DNA of 64,000 nucleotides. Origin: Undaria pinnatifida. Taxonomy: Eukaryota; Sar; Phaeophyceae; Laminariales; Alariaceae. The first letter of the stretch is position 1, and each line of letters opens with the position of its first letter. Below the pieces are notes generated by a model that saw only the letters and a program-made list of their open reading frames with translations, made no database searches and had not been told where the DNA came from. Location: the NCBI GenBank assembly GCA_012845835.1, contig JABAKD010000018.1, positions 2,747,229-2,811,228 on the forward strand, read 5' to 3'. Positions 54,480-64,000 of the stretch are shown one piece after another. A program made the translations under genes and the position numbers.

Positions 54480-57145
54480 TTATCATAATCCAAAAACTTG
54501 ACGGCTTCATTACAGGAAAAAATCATTTTATTAAGGGACAAGTTTACTTGAAGTCAGCATAGGGAGGGATTTTGGGGCCCGGAAGGGGGATAATAAAGCG
54601 AGTTTGCCGATCCCACCTCAGGATATATATTTAGTTATTTTCTGTTTATCACACCTCTTACACCAGCTCCAACGTGTCGTGCACACAGCTTGCAAGGTTC
54701 AGCATCAATCAGGTCGTCAGCACTCACGCGCGCCCTGTGTGCACCGCATCGGGCGCACAAAGCTGCCTGGTGGAGTAGTGCCGTGTAGAACCTGAACGTC
54801 TCCCCCCCTCTCCTTGTAAAATGAGTCAACAAACGAACAAACACTCGATATATATAGTGTATTTTAATTTTTATAATATATATAGTGCTACGTGCATATT
54901 TCCATTTTGTTCTCCCTGTACATCTCTGTTCATGTGAGTGTGTGAAGGGGGCGGGGGGCGGGGGTACATGCTTCACGTTCCATGCACTTCTATTACACAG
55001 TAAGTACCGATCCCGCAGATGTGTCGGCATGTGCCAGCCTAAACGAACGGCCCTACAAACTATACACTGCTTGCTGTGGCAACCGCATTTACTCCGCACA
55101 GTCTGCCAAGCAGCTGCTGCACGTTGTTCCCGTCTGTGCCAAGCGATTTTTCCGACACTACATCGCGGCAACTGCCAGTACTGCCATCACTCAACCGGCA
55201 CTACCGGCACTATACTATTAACGGTGAGGGACTCCTGTGTACTCTGTATGCGGTGAGGACATGCCATGGGCCTCAATGCATTGTTGGTTGTCGTCAAGAT
55301 CCGAACGAGGGACGATGATTCAACAGACGCAAGGGGTTTTGACTCTGTTTCTTTGTTTTACACGGCGTCTCCAATTCAGACGCGTGCTACGATAGAGGGT
55401 GCACTACTCTTTTTCTTAATACCACACCCCTCACTTTCGGAGGAGGTTAAGACATGTCCTTCTTAAGCCTGAACTCCGCCGACTCCAGCGGTTATTCACC
55501 CGGGGAAATCTGCTCCGAGGGCCTAAGACGCCCGCGGCTTTTTATGACGCTCCACCTATATTTCTGCCTCGGGTGCTTGTTGTGTTGCGCCAGGTATGTG
55601 GCATCTGCCGCAATAACTGAATAATAATAATGGCTGATTGTGCTGTGTCGTTCCTTTTCTCTCCTATACATGGTGAAATATACCGTGCGTGGTACGCGTA
55701 CCTTAGTGGGCATGGCCGGCCACACCCATCGGTGTATTTCCTTTCGAGTGTAGCATCCGGAAATGATCCTACCTAGAAAAACGTCAAGTGTGATAAACGC
55801 AGCACGGAAAAACTTGAGTATTGCGCAAGCTGCAACCGACACATACATCCTCTTTTTGTATAAAATCTGACAAATAAGCGCGAACCACTCCTCGAAGCGT
55901 TGCTCTATTATTGCTGTAGTCTTGAGTGGTACAATGTTTTTTTTTGCTGGAATTGTCCAGTTAAACATTCATACTTTGTGCTGGCTACGTACAGCTCTAT
56001 TATAGTGCAGCACAGTATCTTTTTTTATTATTTTAGTGGACTGTTGCACTGACTGTGAGTAGTGACAACAGCAGTACGTCGCAGTACAGTAGTAGTGGAT
56101 TTCTCTACTACATATATATAGCTGTACGCGTCAAATGTGGTGAGCACAATAACAAATAAGGAACAACCAAAAAAACACTAAAGTCAGCTTTCTGATTGAG
56201 TAGTCTAGTCTATGTTGCATCCGAATGCATACTTACCTTCACGCCGGCGTGCATGAAAGTCGCCTCTGCGGCGTGCTAGATTTACTGTATGTATCACGGG
56301 TAGACTGAAACAGCACATACATTCATACATCCCATACCTTCATTTCGATAAACCTGAACTGCGTGCGTGTGCACTGCAGAGCATAGGTCCATGCACTGCA
56401 GTAAAAGGGGGAGGGAGGGAAAACGCACGGAGGTGCACAAAATCAGCAGCCTTTGCGTCACCCTTCGTCCGAAGGGGGACCTTGTAGAGGGCAGAGGGTA
56501 CTTTCCCGGTTCACGATTCTCGTTTGTCCAGACTTTTATATGCCGTGTGGCACGCCCCCGCCCCCCCATTCCCTAGCATTCTCGTCATCTCCATTGTACT
56601 GTTTGTTGCTATTGGACGGAGAACCGTATACATAGCAAGATTACGACCCACGATATATACGCAAACACTTTCTTTAATTTGCTGTGCTTTTCCTGGCGCT
56701 ACTTGGTCCTGGTGTTTTCTGTTCTCCCGTAATAATAGGTAAATTATTTTTTTGTTCATTTTCTTGTTGTAAATACCTACCATCATGCCAGAGACTAGCG
56801 CTACCGGGTAGAGGGCGCACGTTCACGATGCCTATTTCAGCAGCCCGAAGCCATGCGCAACCCGAGCCGCTATCCAAAATATTGAATACATTTACAAGTC
56901 CTAAATTATCCTAATAATAGTCTAACTCCAGGTGTTTTCTTCCCACGTCGGGACTGCGGTGCTAAATATACTAAAAGGGTTAATATAAAAGGTCTTACTA
57001 CACTGTGGCACTACTCTGGTCCTTTTCGGCGTATTGCGATATAATAGGCAATCCCAGTGTATTAGTTTTGCCACGCCATGTGCCAACCAAGCCGGTCACG
57101 CTGCTAATAGTGCATGCAGTAGCCTGAAGAAGGAAGTGAAAATTA
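54480..57145. other. mostly non-coding; isolated repeat ends
   Basis: TATTTTAATTTTTATAATAT near 54856-54877 resembles the A/T end of family A. ACGCGTGCTACGATAGAGGG at 55380 is one end of the CGCGTGCTACGATA family. Overlapping frames at 54635-55256 and 55492-55968 show no domain. No gene is supported. Confidence 0.35.
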
Positions 57146-57301
57146 TTGTCACCTCTCCCCCAACGTATCCGCAAACACCAGATCTTTCCAAAAAATGCTG
57201 AAATGTGTAGGATCGTTGATTACGCCATGCCGATACATTTTTTCCCCGTCCTGTTCTGTCTTACCCCGTCGTGTTCTGCCTTGTTGTATCCTGTCATTGA
57301 A

Positions 57302-58312
57302 TGTCCTGTCCTGTCCTGTCCTGTCCTGTCCTGTCCTGTCCTGTCCTGTCCTGTCCTGTCCTGTCCTGTCCTGTCCTGTCCTGTCCTGTGCTGTCCTGTC
57401 CAGTCCTATTTTGTCCTGTCCTGTCCTGCCCTGTCCTGTCCTGTCATGTCCTGTCCTGTCCTGTCCTGTCCTGTCCTGTCCTGTCCTGTCCTGTCCTGTC
57501 CTGTCCTGTCCTGTCCTGTCCTGTCCTGTCCTGTCCTGTCCTGTCCTGTCCTGTCCTGTCCTGTCCTGTCCTGTCCTGTCCTGTCCTGTCATGTCCTGTC
57601 CTGTCCTGTCCTGTCCTGTCCTGTCCTGTCCTGTCCTGTCCTGTCCTGTCCTGTCCTGTCCTGTCCTGTCCTGTCCTGTCCTGTCCTGTCCTGTCCTGTC
57701 CTGTCCTGTCCTGTCCTGTCCTGTCCTGTCCTGTCCTGTCCTGTCCTGTCCTGTCCTGTCCTGTCCTGTCCTGTCCTGTCCTGTCCTGTCCTGTCCTGTC
57801 CTTCCTGTCCTGTCCTGTCCTGTCCTGTCCTGTCCTGTCCTGTCCTGTCCTGTCCTGTCCTGTCCTGTCCTGTCCTGTCCTGTCCTGTCCTGTCCTGTCC
57901 TGTCCTGTCCTGTCCTGTCCTGTCCTGTCCTGTCCTGTCCTGTCCTGTCCTGTCCTGTCCTGTCCTGTCCTGTCCTGTCCTGTCCTGTCCTGTCCTGTCC
58001 TGTCCTGTCCTGTCCTGTCCTGTCCTGTCCTGTCCTGTCCTGTCCTGTCCTGTCCTGTCCTGTCCTGTCCTGTCCTGTCCTGTCCTGTCCTGTCCTGTCC
58101 TGTCCTGTCCTGTCCTGTCCTGTCCTGTCCTGTCCTGTCCTGTCCTGTCCTGTCCTGTCCTGTCCTGTCCTGTCCTGTCCTGTCCTGTCCTGTCTGTCCT
58201 GTCCTGTCCTGTCCTGTCCTGTCCTGTCCTGTCCTGTCCTGTCCTGTCCTGTCCTGTCCTGTCCTGTCCTGTCCTGTCCTGTCCTGTCCTGTCCTGTCCA
58301 GTCCTGTCCTAC
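57302..58312 (+). repeat. (CCTGT)n pentanucleotide array, about 200 units
   Basis: Almost pure CCTGT units run for 1 kb. A few substitutions occur near 57390-57450, CATGT units near 57444 and 57588, and single-base losses at about 57802 and 58193 shift the register. Degenerate units continue to about 58500. All six frames stay open because 5 and 3 are coprime and no frame forms a stop; the PVLSC and GQDRT peptides are artefacts. Confidence 0.97.
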
Positions 58313-59128
58313 CCTGTCCTGTGGTGTCGTGTCGTGTCCTGCTGTTTCCTGTCCGGTGCGGTGCTGCCCTGTCCTGTCCTGTCCTATTTTGTCCTGTCCT
58401 GTCTTGTCCTGTCCTGTCTTGTCCCATCCTGTCCTGTCTTAGCCAGTTCTGTCATGCCTCGTCTTGTCTGATTCTGTAAGATGTCTTGCCCTGTCTTATC
58501 ATGCCCTGTTCTGTCTCTCCTGCTCTCTCCTGACATACCTTCTCGTGTTCCACCGTGCTGTATCGTGCAGTACCTTGTACACAATAACGAATTATTTGCT
58601 ACTGCAAAAAAATCTGCAGCATGTGCGCGTCTTTCCAAAGCACAGCATGCGCGATGGCCGCAATTCAAAAGCAACAACATCCAAGCACGGGTCATCCATA
58701 ACGTTCGGTTTAGGGCTAAGGTCAGGGTTAGGGCTAGCGTTGCCGCACCCCCCGTCACCACTCTTTTTTCTTCGTCTTTCCATGGTACAGCTCTGTACTC
58801 TGTCACGACTCGGGACCAAACAACTTCTTGGAATAAGGTTGGTCTAAAATCGTCCATTATTAGGCTTCGTGTTGTATCCTGTCCTTTCTCGGGCCTTCTC
58901 CCCTCGTGTCTCGATTTGTCCTGTCCCGTCGTGTTCTGGCAAACCAACCGACCACCAACCAGCACCAAGCAAACCACGAGAGCCAGCCAACCAATTCCCA
59001 GCAAGACAAAGACAGGCGTTCAATCAATTGTGCACGCATGCAAGAAAGCAAGCGAACAACCAAGAATCCAACAATCCAACCAACCAACCTGCAAACACCA
59101 TCTTCCTCCCCACAACAGCTAAGCCATC

Positions 59129-59364
59129 ATGGCTTCCGTCAGGCTTTCCACGGCCCTCTACCTCCTTAGCGCCATTATCCTTGCCGGGGCCCCATCAGCG
59201 CTAGGTCAAGGAGGCGGTGGCGATCCTGGGGGGGGGGGAGACGGTGGGTATGAGGGCGGAGGCCCACAGCAGCAGCCCGGGGACTTGTCGTCGTCGACGA
59301 CGGAGGATTTGACGACGGAATGCGACCACGAGGGGTTGAACGCTACCTACACGGAGTTTCTGAT
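59129..59364 (+). CDS. first exon of a secreted Gly-rich protein gene
   Basis: The ATG at 59129 (context CATCATGG) opens a signal peptide (hydrophobic core TALYLLSAIILAG, likely cleavage after SALG), followed by Gln, a Gly/Asp-rich stretch, a Gln/Pro segment and an acidic Ser/Thr segment with one Cys and an NAT glycosylation site. The exon can end at donor GTGAGC (59365); without splicing it stops 4 bases later. The design (signal peptide, Gln, poly-Gly, Ser/Thr) matches the first exon at 4655. Later exons are not recognised. Confidence 0.5.
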
Positions 59365-59814
59365 GTGAGCGATACCCGTCATTCATGGCCCCTGTTTGGA
59401 AAAATCAGTATCGCACTGCTGTCCGGCGATCGAGGGATGTTTTTGATGTTGCTATCATCACAAAATGTTTACTATATTGTCGGACATCTTCGTCGGGTCG
59501 TGCTGTTGTGTGGGAATTTTTGGCCACCTCGTCCGAGGGAGAGACGGAAACCCACGATAAGATTCCCCAACGAGAATTCACACTTTTTTAGCACCCCACT
59601 CACGACATATGGACAAAACACATGGAGGTAGAGTGCGGGAAATAATAGGAGTTGGAAATGGTGAAACATTTCTCGTCGTCGAAGTCTGCAGACGATATAC
59701 TTTGTAGGGAGCGAGATGGCGGTAGATGTTAGGGTTGCATGTTGCGTGGTCCGGTTCGCAGCAATGGATTGATATCCTGTGGGTATGTGATTGTTGAAGT
59801 TTTCATATGTTGGC

Positions 59815-59970
59815 ATTGTAGTTGCCGTCGACTTGTCCTCTTGTGAGTATGTGAGTGTTGAAATTTCTCTATACACATTGGCATTGAAGTTGCCGTCGAC
59901 TTGTCCTCTTGTGACTATGTGATTGTCAAAATTGCTGTACACATTGATATTCAAGTTGCCGTCGACTCCC
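59815..59970 (+). repeat. 66-68-bp tandem repeat
   Basis: GTTGCCGTCGACTTGTCCTC begins at 59821 and 59889, and partly at 59955, with TATGTGAKTGT words between. Confidence 0.7.
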
Positions 59971-60135
59971 TCTCTACCATGCGTGCGTTTTCATCGGGGG
60001 GGGTGTCTAACGTTAACGATTTGGCAGGGACTTGCTGAAGCTCGTTCTTGGAATCGTCGGGATGATGGCGCGTTGGAGTTTGGGCTTGGTTTAGTGCACG
60101 GTAGGGGGCATAGTTGTACTACAGCCATCTCAGCT

Positions 60136-60180
60136 GAGGTACTATCAGGTACTATCAGGTACTATGAGGTACTGTACTAC
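60136..60180 (+). repeat. 10-bp tandem repeat (AGGTACTATC)
   Basis: Four to five units of AGGTACTATC with small changes precede a diverged stretch. Confidence 0.7.
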
Positions 60181-60339
60181 ACGGTATAGCGTTTGAATAC
60201 CACATGGTGTGGAGGTTTCGTCCCCTTTGTTTCCGTTCATTAAACTTAGGGTTTGGTATTGAGTTGGCGTGATATTTGGTCTATATCGGGTTGGGTTGGG
60301 GTTTGTTTTATTGGGTGGGTTGGGTAGGGTTGGGTAGGG

Positions 60340-60725
60340 TAGGGTAGGGTTGGGTTGGGTTAGGTTAGGTTGGGTTGAGTTGGGTTGGGTTGGGTTGGGT
60401 TGGGTTGGGTTGGGTTGGGTTGGGTTGGGTTGGGTTGGGTTGGGTTGGGTTGGGTTGGGTTGGGTTGGGTTGGGTTGGGTTGGGTTGGGTTGGGTTGGGT
60501 TGGGTTGGGTTGGGTTGGGTTGGGTTGGGTTGGGTTGGGTTGGGTTGGGTTGGGTTGGGTTGGGTTGGGTTGGGTTGGGTTGGGTTGGGTGGGTTGGGTT
60601 GGGTTGGGTTGGGTTGGGTTGGGTTGGGTTGGGTTGGGTTGGGTTGGGTTGGGTTGGGTTGGGCTGGGCTGGGTTGGGTTGGGTTTGGTTGGGTTGGGTT
60701 CGGTTGGGTTCGGTTGGGTTCGTTA
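60340..60725 (+). repeat. (GGGTT)n pentanucleotide array
   Basis: About 70 units of GGGTT lie in an array with one base loss near 60590 and substitutions at both edges. The G-rich strand could form four-stranded structures. It lies inside the sequence and lacks a TTTAGGG or TTAGGG unit. Confidence 0.95.
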
Positions 60726-61110
60726 GGGCTTTCTATTGGGTCAGGTTAGGTTGAGCAGGAGGACTATGCCGTCCGTAGCTGTGCCGTGCCCTACAGTGTT
60801 TCTTGCCGTGCTCAGATGGTCCATGCAAGTGGTCTGTAGTATTAGCAGTGCAGCAGACTCATCCCACGGCAGGAGCGCGGCGGAAGCGTCTCAGCTCGCA
60901 GTAAACTTGAGGAGGAGCTCAATATATCACCAGAAATATAGCTTCGAATGCATTCCCTCGCGTACTCCGACCAACATTTCTATGCGCTAATCCTATAAAC
61001 TCGTAAACTCGTACGGTTGTCATACAACTGATCGATATCGCTACACTCGAGGAGTTCAACCGGTCAGGAACAGTGTTGGTTAATCCAACCCTACCGCAGG
61101 ATGACGCTTG

Positions 61111-62700
61111 TATTATAAAAAATGAAAATACACTCCAGCTGTGAGATCGAAGATTTCGTCGAAACTCATCTTTGCAAGCTGTGTGTGATACTCCGATCGC
61201 GCGTATTACGAGTTGTGTATCCTCATTAAGGATATAGGTCGGCGACTCCCCTTACAACTACAGTGTAGCTATCAGGGTCAACAGGGTGATTTTAGTCAGT
61301 CTGTGCGCGGAAACTATAAAACCCGTTTCTGAGGGGGACAAAATCTGACAGCTGTGGAGAGAAATGTATCCTTTTATCAAGTGAATCTTGTAAGTCGAAT
61401 AACCGGTGAGGGGGGGGGCGGAGTTTTGAAGGACGTGGGGGCCTGATTTTGATCAAAGGCGAGCGGGTTTGGAGAGGGGGGGGGGGGGGGAAGGGGGGGC
61501 AATTTGTGCATGGAAGCTACAAATCCTTTCAAGGGGATAAATCTGACGGTGTTGGAAAAAAAAAAAAAAAAAAAGTGCACCAGTTTATTATTGGGGCGGG
61601 GGGGGGGGGGCGGGGGGGGGTTCGTGTGGGGCAGCTCAATATGTGCGTGGAAACTATACATTATCTTGAGGGGATAAATGTGACGGTTTTGGAAGTAATG
61701 CATCAGCTTAATATATCATGTATATCCTGGGGTAAGTCGTACAATCAGTGAGTAGAGAGAGGGTGGAGTGTTGTCGAGAGGGGGTGGGGTTGGGATGGGT
61801 TGGGGGGGAGGGGGGGGGGAGGGGGGGGGTGGGGGCGGGGGGAAGGGGGGGGGGGGAGGGGGGGGGGGAGGGGGCGGGGGGGGGAAGGGGGCGGGGGGGG
61901 AGGGAGGGGCGGGGGGGGCGGGGGGGGGCGGGGGGGGGCGGGGCAAAGCAGCGGCATGGATGGCTCTCGAAAGATAATGAGGTGATATCCTGTACGTGAA
62001 GTGTTTATTAATCTGGCGGATTTCGATATTTGGTGGGGCGTTTGAGCAAGGGAGAGCGAGAGGTTGGAGGGGGGGGGGGGGGGGGAATTTTTTAGGAGGT
62101 TTAGGTCACAAAAAATTCAATACACTTCGGCTGTGAGATCAAAGATATGTAGGGGCTTGTTATACGCGTGGTGCAAGGTCTAGGCGATCGTGCGGGTGGT
62201 TGGAAAAGAGGGGGCGTTGGAGGGGGGGGGGGTTGGCGGGAAAATAATTGAAAACTACGTCATGGATGGTCAGAAAGATAATGACGTGATATCAACTGCG
62301 TACAGGTGTTTATTACTGTGGCTGATTTCGATTGTGAGTGGGGCGTTTGGACAAACTAGGCGGAAGGGGGGGGGGAATCGGGGGACGGGGGGGAAGGGGA
62401 AGGGTTGGGGGTTTTCCTGAACAATAGGGGTCAGGGGAGGGGGAGGGGAGGGGGGGGGGGCAGGGGGCGGGACATTTCAATATGTGCGCGGAAACTATAA
62501 ATCCTCAAAGGGGACAAACCTGACGATTGAAGCAGTAAGACATCCCTTTATATCATCTGGCTTGTAATGTTTACTATTCTAGAAGGTTTGATGTTAGATG
62601 CAGCATGCAACCCAGTGTTTAAGTGTAGTAAATAACGTGTTAAATCTTCATAATTCGTTGTTGTATGATACATGGATCGAAAGCTAGAATGTTTTGTAGA
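61111..62700 (+). repeat. family A, forward copy, longest
   Basis: It starts TATTATAAAAAATGAAAATA, then CACTCCAGCTGTG. The order of modules is as in the copies at 26690 and 49362, but it extends further, through a G-rich block (61790-61945), a second CACTTCGGCTGTG word (62123) and GGTTTGATGTTAGATGCAGC, the region shared with 25080-25110. It is non-coding. Confidence 0.7.
61790..61945 (+). repeat. extreme G-run block
   Basis: About 150 bases consist almost wholly of G runs of 3-10 broken by single A, C or T. Such DNA could fold into G-quadruplexes and is prone to sequencing error, so run lengths are not reliable. Confidence 0.85.
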
Positions 62701-62709
62701 ATACTTGTA

Positions 62710-64000
62710 GTTACCATTATTTTCTGACATCGCTAATTATAAGAAAGAGATACGTATTGTCAAATACAGCAGGCGAGGTGATGTGGTCATGCACTGTTTG
62801 TCACCACCATGATACAGTTACCATTATTTTCTGACATCGCTAATTACACGAAAGAGATACGTATTGCCAAATACAGCATGTGAGGTGATGTATGTGGCCA
62901 TGTATTGTCTCCACCATTGAGCATTAGAGGGAGAGATGCGAATCGTCAGTTTTTAAGGAACGCTTGGTATACATGCGCTCAATTACGTTACCTCGTTAGT
63001 CATACTTGGTATACACGCGCTCAATTACGTTACGTCGTTAGTCATACTTCGCTTGGCATAGGTTGGGAGGCGATCATGCAGATGGTATGTACGAAATACC
63101 CTACGTAATGGGTTGGTAAGGTTGTTTACCGCAATTTTAACACATCTGCCTGTGCTTCCTTTTCCAAATTATTATTGCCTCAAATAAATGTACGATTTCA
63201 CGCCCATGATTTTACCTAGCCGATGTGGGGCTCTGCGGTTGTCAATTTTAAGTTAGAGATACATCCTACAAATGAGTCATCCCACGGTAGGGGTTGCAAT
63301 TTTTGCGCCAAAACGTCCCTGGACGATTGAGTTCCTAATGTGAGGAACTGCTGGTCAATGAAGTAATTTCACGAGTACATGTTAGTTTTGGACTAAGGCA
63401 TAGAAGCATGGTCGGGTTGTGCGACCGAATGCCTTCGAAGTCATTTTTCGAGTGAGATATTGAGTTCCTCATGTGAGGAGCTCAGGGACTTTCTGATGCA
63501 ACCCTACCGTGGGATGTATCAAATACATCAGGCGAGGTGGGTATGTGATGTCATATATATGCGATGTCATCACTATTAACCGCGAGGGTGACTTTACTTC
63601 GTTAGGTATATGGTACTGTGTTTCGTAGAGGTCGTCTCAGGAGAGTATGCGATGGGTCGGCAGTGTGGTTTACCGCAATTTTATCAGGTCTGCCTGTGCT
63701 TCCTTTTCAACTTATTATTGTCTCAAATGTACGATTTCACGTCCATGATTTTTACCGTGCCGCTGTGGGCTTCTGAGGTCGCCAATTCTAAGACAGAGAT
63801 ACATCTTACAAATACAGCAGTTGAGGTGGGCATGCAATGTCATATATATATGCGATGTCACTGCTACTGAACGCGAGGGTGACTTTACTTCGTCAGGCAT
63901 ATGCTACTGCGCTTCGTAAAGGTTGTCTCACGTGGACATGCGATGTCACCACTATTGAACGCGAGGGTGACTTTACTTCGTTAGGCATATGCTACTGCGT
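62710..64000 (+). repeat. satellite-like repeat family B, several units
   Basis: TTTTCTGACATCGCTAATTA occurs at about 62720 and 62829. Units with TACCGCAATTTTA, GCCTGTGCTTCCTTTTC, GTACGATTTCACG and AGAGATACATC recur near 63130 and 63665, and CGAGGGTGACTTTACTTCGT at 63582, 63871 and 63962. The same family is at 51806. It runs off the window end. Confidence 0.65.
63278..63516. mobile_element. nested TIR element, 239 bp
   Basis: It begins CATCCCACGGTAGGGGTTGC and ends GCAACCCTACCGTGGGATG, an inverted repeat with one base inserted on the left. The interior has two near-palindromes (GAGTTCCTAATGTGAGGAAC and GAGTTCCTCATGTGAGGAGC). It interrupts a family B unit, and CAAAT stands on both sides a few bases out. 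It is non-coding and I cannot assign a superfamily. Confidence 0.7.

Noticed and set aside
54635-55171. 178-codon minus-strand frame
   Set aside because: It overlaps similarly long frames on the plus strand, has no domain, and no splice or start evidence.
57146-58479. Very long open frames (up to 441 codons) in the CCTGT array
   Set aside because: A pentamer without stop codons stays open in every frame; the peptides are pure repeats with no gene signals.
60340-60725. GGGTT array as a telomere
   Set aside because: It is internal, bounded by ordinary DNA on both sides, and the unit is not a recognised telomere repeat.
60350-60754. Gly/Trp/Val-rich frames in the GGGTT array
   Set aside because: Translation of a microsatellite in three overlapping frames; not evidence of a protein.

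Overview
This window looks like repeat-rich nuclear DNA from a eukaryote. A brown alga or another stramenopile is my best guess. Three things point that way: probable genes made of short exons with GT/AG borders, no bacterial gene density, and Ty3/gypsy elements whose protease-to-RT linker resembles, from memory, elements annotated in stramenopile genomes. The organism is an inference; nothing in the window proves it. No rRNA gene, intact tRNA gene or CRISPR array is visible. Most open frames here are chance products of low-complexity DNA.

Layout. 0-4 kb: dispersed short repeats. 4-8.4 kb: the best host-gene candidate, a secreted Ser/Thr/Pro-rich protein of at least six exons in which every intron is phase 1, with a decayed copy of its first exon just upstream. 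8.4-19 kb: repeat debris, small inverted-repeat elements, and a small predicted membrane protein (about 15.1-15.4 kb, minus) with a decayed relative at 18.4 kb. 19.2-22.8 kb: a decayed Ty3/gypsy element with two LTRs that lost RT, RNase H and integrase; its unoccupied target sequence is also present, at 17.8 kb. 23.4-24.1 kb: a miniature LTR element (TRIM-like) with 4-bp target duplication, primer site, polypurine tract and a tRNA-like segment. 24.4 kb: a 180-bp TA-flanked inverted-repeat element. 25.1-27.7 kb: a repeat family with long C or G runs, arranged as a giant inverted repeat with a perfect 33-bp-arm palindrome.

31.3-43 kb: a full-length, very young Ty3/gypsy element on the minus strand. 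It has 673-bp LTRs differing at one base, a TAAG target duplication, gag pieces in several frames, a zinc knuckle, and a 1950-codon pro-pol frame. The first catalytic Asp of its integrase reads as Asn, and a TGA separates the zinc knuckle from pol. 43.2-46.8 kb: a duplicated 136-bp segment and exons of a possible Cys-rich or membrane-anchored gene. 47.3-56 kb: further copies of the same repeat families, including a second TRIM-like element and a 1-kb TA-flanked element. 57.3-58.3 kb: about 200 copies of CCTGT. 59.1 kb: a first exon encoding a signal peptide followed by a Gly-rich stretch, resembling that of the 4.6-kb gene. 60.3-60.7 kb: a GGGTT array. 61.1-64 kb: more repeat-family DNA, with a 239-bp inverted-repeat element nested in a satellite-like repeat.

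The most interesting thread is that the full-length gypsy element and both TRIM-like elements share the same unusual primer-binding sequence, TGGCGTCGTCG(G/A)CAG. This suggests the TRIMs could be mobilised by machinery of that lineage. In the TRIMs the same bases also form a near-match to a Pol III A box, with a B-box-like T-arm 37 bases downstream.
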